NCBI GenBank assembly: GCA_021802375.1
Contig: JAKAAL010000234.1
Coordinates: forward strand, 1 to 6,619
Length of the DNA stretch: 6,619 nt
Source: Bacillota bacterium
GTDB taxonomy: Bacteria > Bacillota_E > Sulfobacillia > Sulfobacillales > Sulfobacillaceae
Direction of reading: 5' to 3'
Shown one piece after another: positions 6,193 through 6,619 of the stretch (position 1 is its first letter; each line of letters starts with the position of its first letter). The notes beneath the pieces are model-generated. The model was not told where the DNA came from. It ran no database searches and saw only the letters and a list, made by a program, of their open reading frames with translations. Both the position numbers and the translations under genes were made by a program.

Positions 6193-6619
6193 GCGACCGA
6201 AGGCCCTCCAAAGAGGTTCCCACATCCGCATTGTGGCGACGGCGGGCCGGATCGATGCCGCCCGTTTAGCAGAAGGAATCCGCACCATTCGAGAGCGTGG
6301 GTTTGAGGTGACCGTGGGCGAGCATATCATGGACCAGTGGGGATACCTGGCGGGCCATGACGAAGACCGGGCTCAGGATTTGGTAGCAGCCTTGCTGGAT
6401 GAGACGGTGGACGCGGTCTTTTTGGCTCGCGGTGGGTGGGGATCCTCGAGACTTTTGCCGCACCTGGACCGCGTCGACTTTTCGGACCGAGCCCCGAAAA
6501 TTCTCATCGGTTATAGCGACATCACCGCATTACACTTGTATTTCCAGCGTCGTTATCAGTGGGTAACGTTTCATGGGCCGGTAGTGGAAATGGACTGGTC
6601 GCGTGAAAACGGTAATGAG
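6185..6619 (+). CDS. Peptidase family S66 protein (LD-carboxypeptidase/MccF-like), N-terminal part
   Basis: The first 145 codons of a gene that continues past the window. The family contains cytoplasmic LD-carboxypeptidases, which remove the terminal D-Ala from murein tetrapeptides during cell-wall recycling, and MccF-type proteins that inactivate microcin C-like compounds. Visible motifs: the opening strand GSHIRIVATAG (11-21), GYLAGHDEDRAQDL (53-66), ARGGWGSSRLLPHLD (81-95; usually RGGYGS), the nucleophile region IGYSDITALH with Ser111 (108-117), and TFHGPV (128-133). The expected catalytic Glu and His would lie downstream of the window. There is no signal peptide, which fits a cytoplasmic enzyme. 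The ATG at 6185 lies 8 bp inside gatB; GGAAGTGAT (6168-6176) is a plausible SD. A TTG at 6176 is less likely because it overlaps that SD. The overlap suggests co-transcription with gatCAB. The family is clear, but which of the two roles applies is not. Confidence 0.9.
   Translation, partial: MFKRPKALQRGSHIRIVATAGRIDAARLAEGIRTIRERGFEVTVGEHIMDQWGYLAGHDEDRAQDLVAALLDETVDAVFLARGGWGSSRLLPHLDRVDFSDRAPKILIGYSDITALHLYFQRRYQWVTFHGPVVEMDWSRENGNE

Noticed and set aside
1..6619. A novel defence, mobile or otherwise undescribed multi-gene system
   Set aside because: Every coding region belongs to a well-known family, and there are no repeats, transposase, integrase, CRISPR or unknown conserved genes in the window.

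Overview
The window is a gene-dense stretch of a bacterial chromosome with every recognisable gene on the + strand. It looks like a Gram-positive (Bacillota-type) genome of intermediate G+C. Reasons: a ligA gene near gatCAB, a complete GatCAB amidotransferase, strong AGGAGG-type ribosome binding sites, ATGA/TAATG start-stop overlaps, and TATAAT promoters. Protein style would fit a deep Bacillota lineage such as the Sulfobacillus relatives, but that is a guess and no species can be named from the sequence alone.

Layout: (1) 1-497 is the 3' end of ligA (NAD-dependent DNA ligase), covering part of the helix-hairpin-helix domain and the BRCT domain. (2) 498-643 is a spacer with a good sigma-A-type promoter (TTGTCG-N17-TATAAT, 526-554) and an AT-rich leader. 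(3) 644-2634 holds two overlapping ABC-transporter ATPase genes of the oligopeptide/dipeptide type (oppD/dppD-like and oppF/dppF-like). Both carry all nucleotide-binding motifs and an identically spaced four-cysteine C-terminal motif. They end at a clear intrinsic terminator (2654-2689). (4) 2690-2969 is non-coding, rich in small inverted repeats, and ends in an extended -10 promoter preceded by a perfect 16-bp palindrome. (5) 2970-6192 is gatC-gatA-gatB, tightly overlapped. (6) 6185-6619 is the first 145 codons of a peptidase family S66 (LD-carboxypeptidase/MccF-like) gene that overlaps gatB and runs off the window.

How the genes work together: GatC, GatA and GatB form the heterotrimer that converts misacylated Glu-tRNA(Gln) and/or Asp-tRNA(Asn) to the correct aminoacyl-tRNA, with GatA supplying ammonia from glutamine. 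OppD and OppF would be the paired motor subunits of a peptide importer, but no permease or binding protein is present, so they must work with membrane parts encoded elsewhere. The S66 protein may link to murein-peptide recycling, which would sit loosely with peptide import. oppDF forms a self-contained unit with its own promoter and terminator, set between ligA and gatCAB.

I found no mobile element, CRISPR array, RNA gene or clearly new system. The most noteworthy points are the permease-less ATPase pair, the altered H-loop neighbour in OppF, the ambiguous oppD start, the palindrome inside the gat promoter, and the structured gat upstream region.
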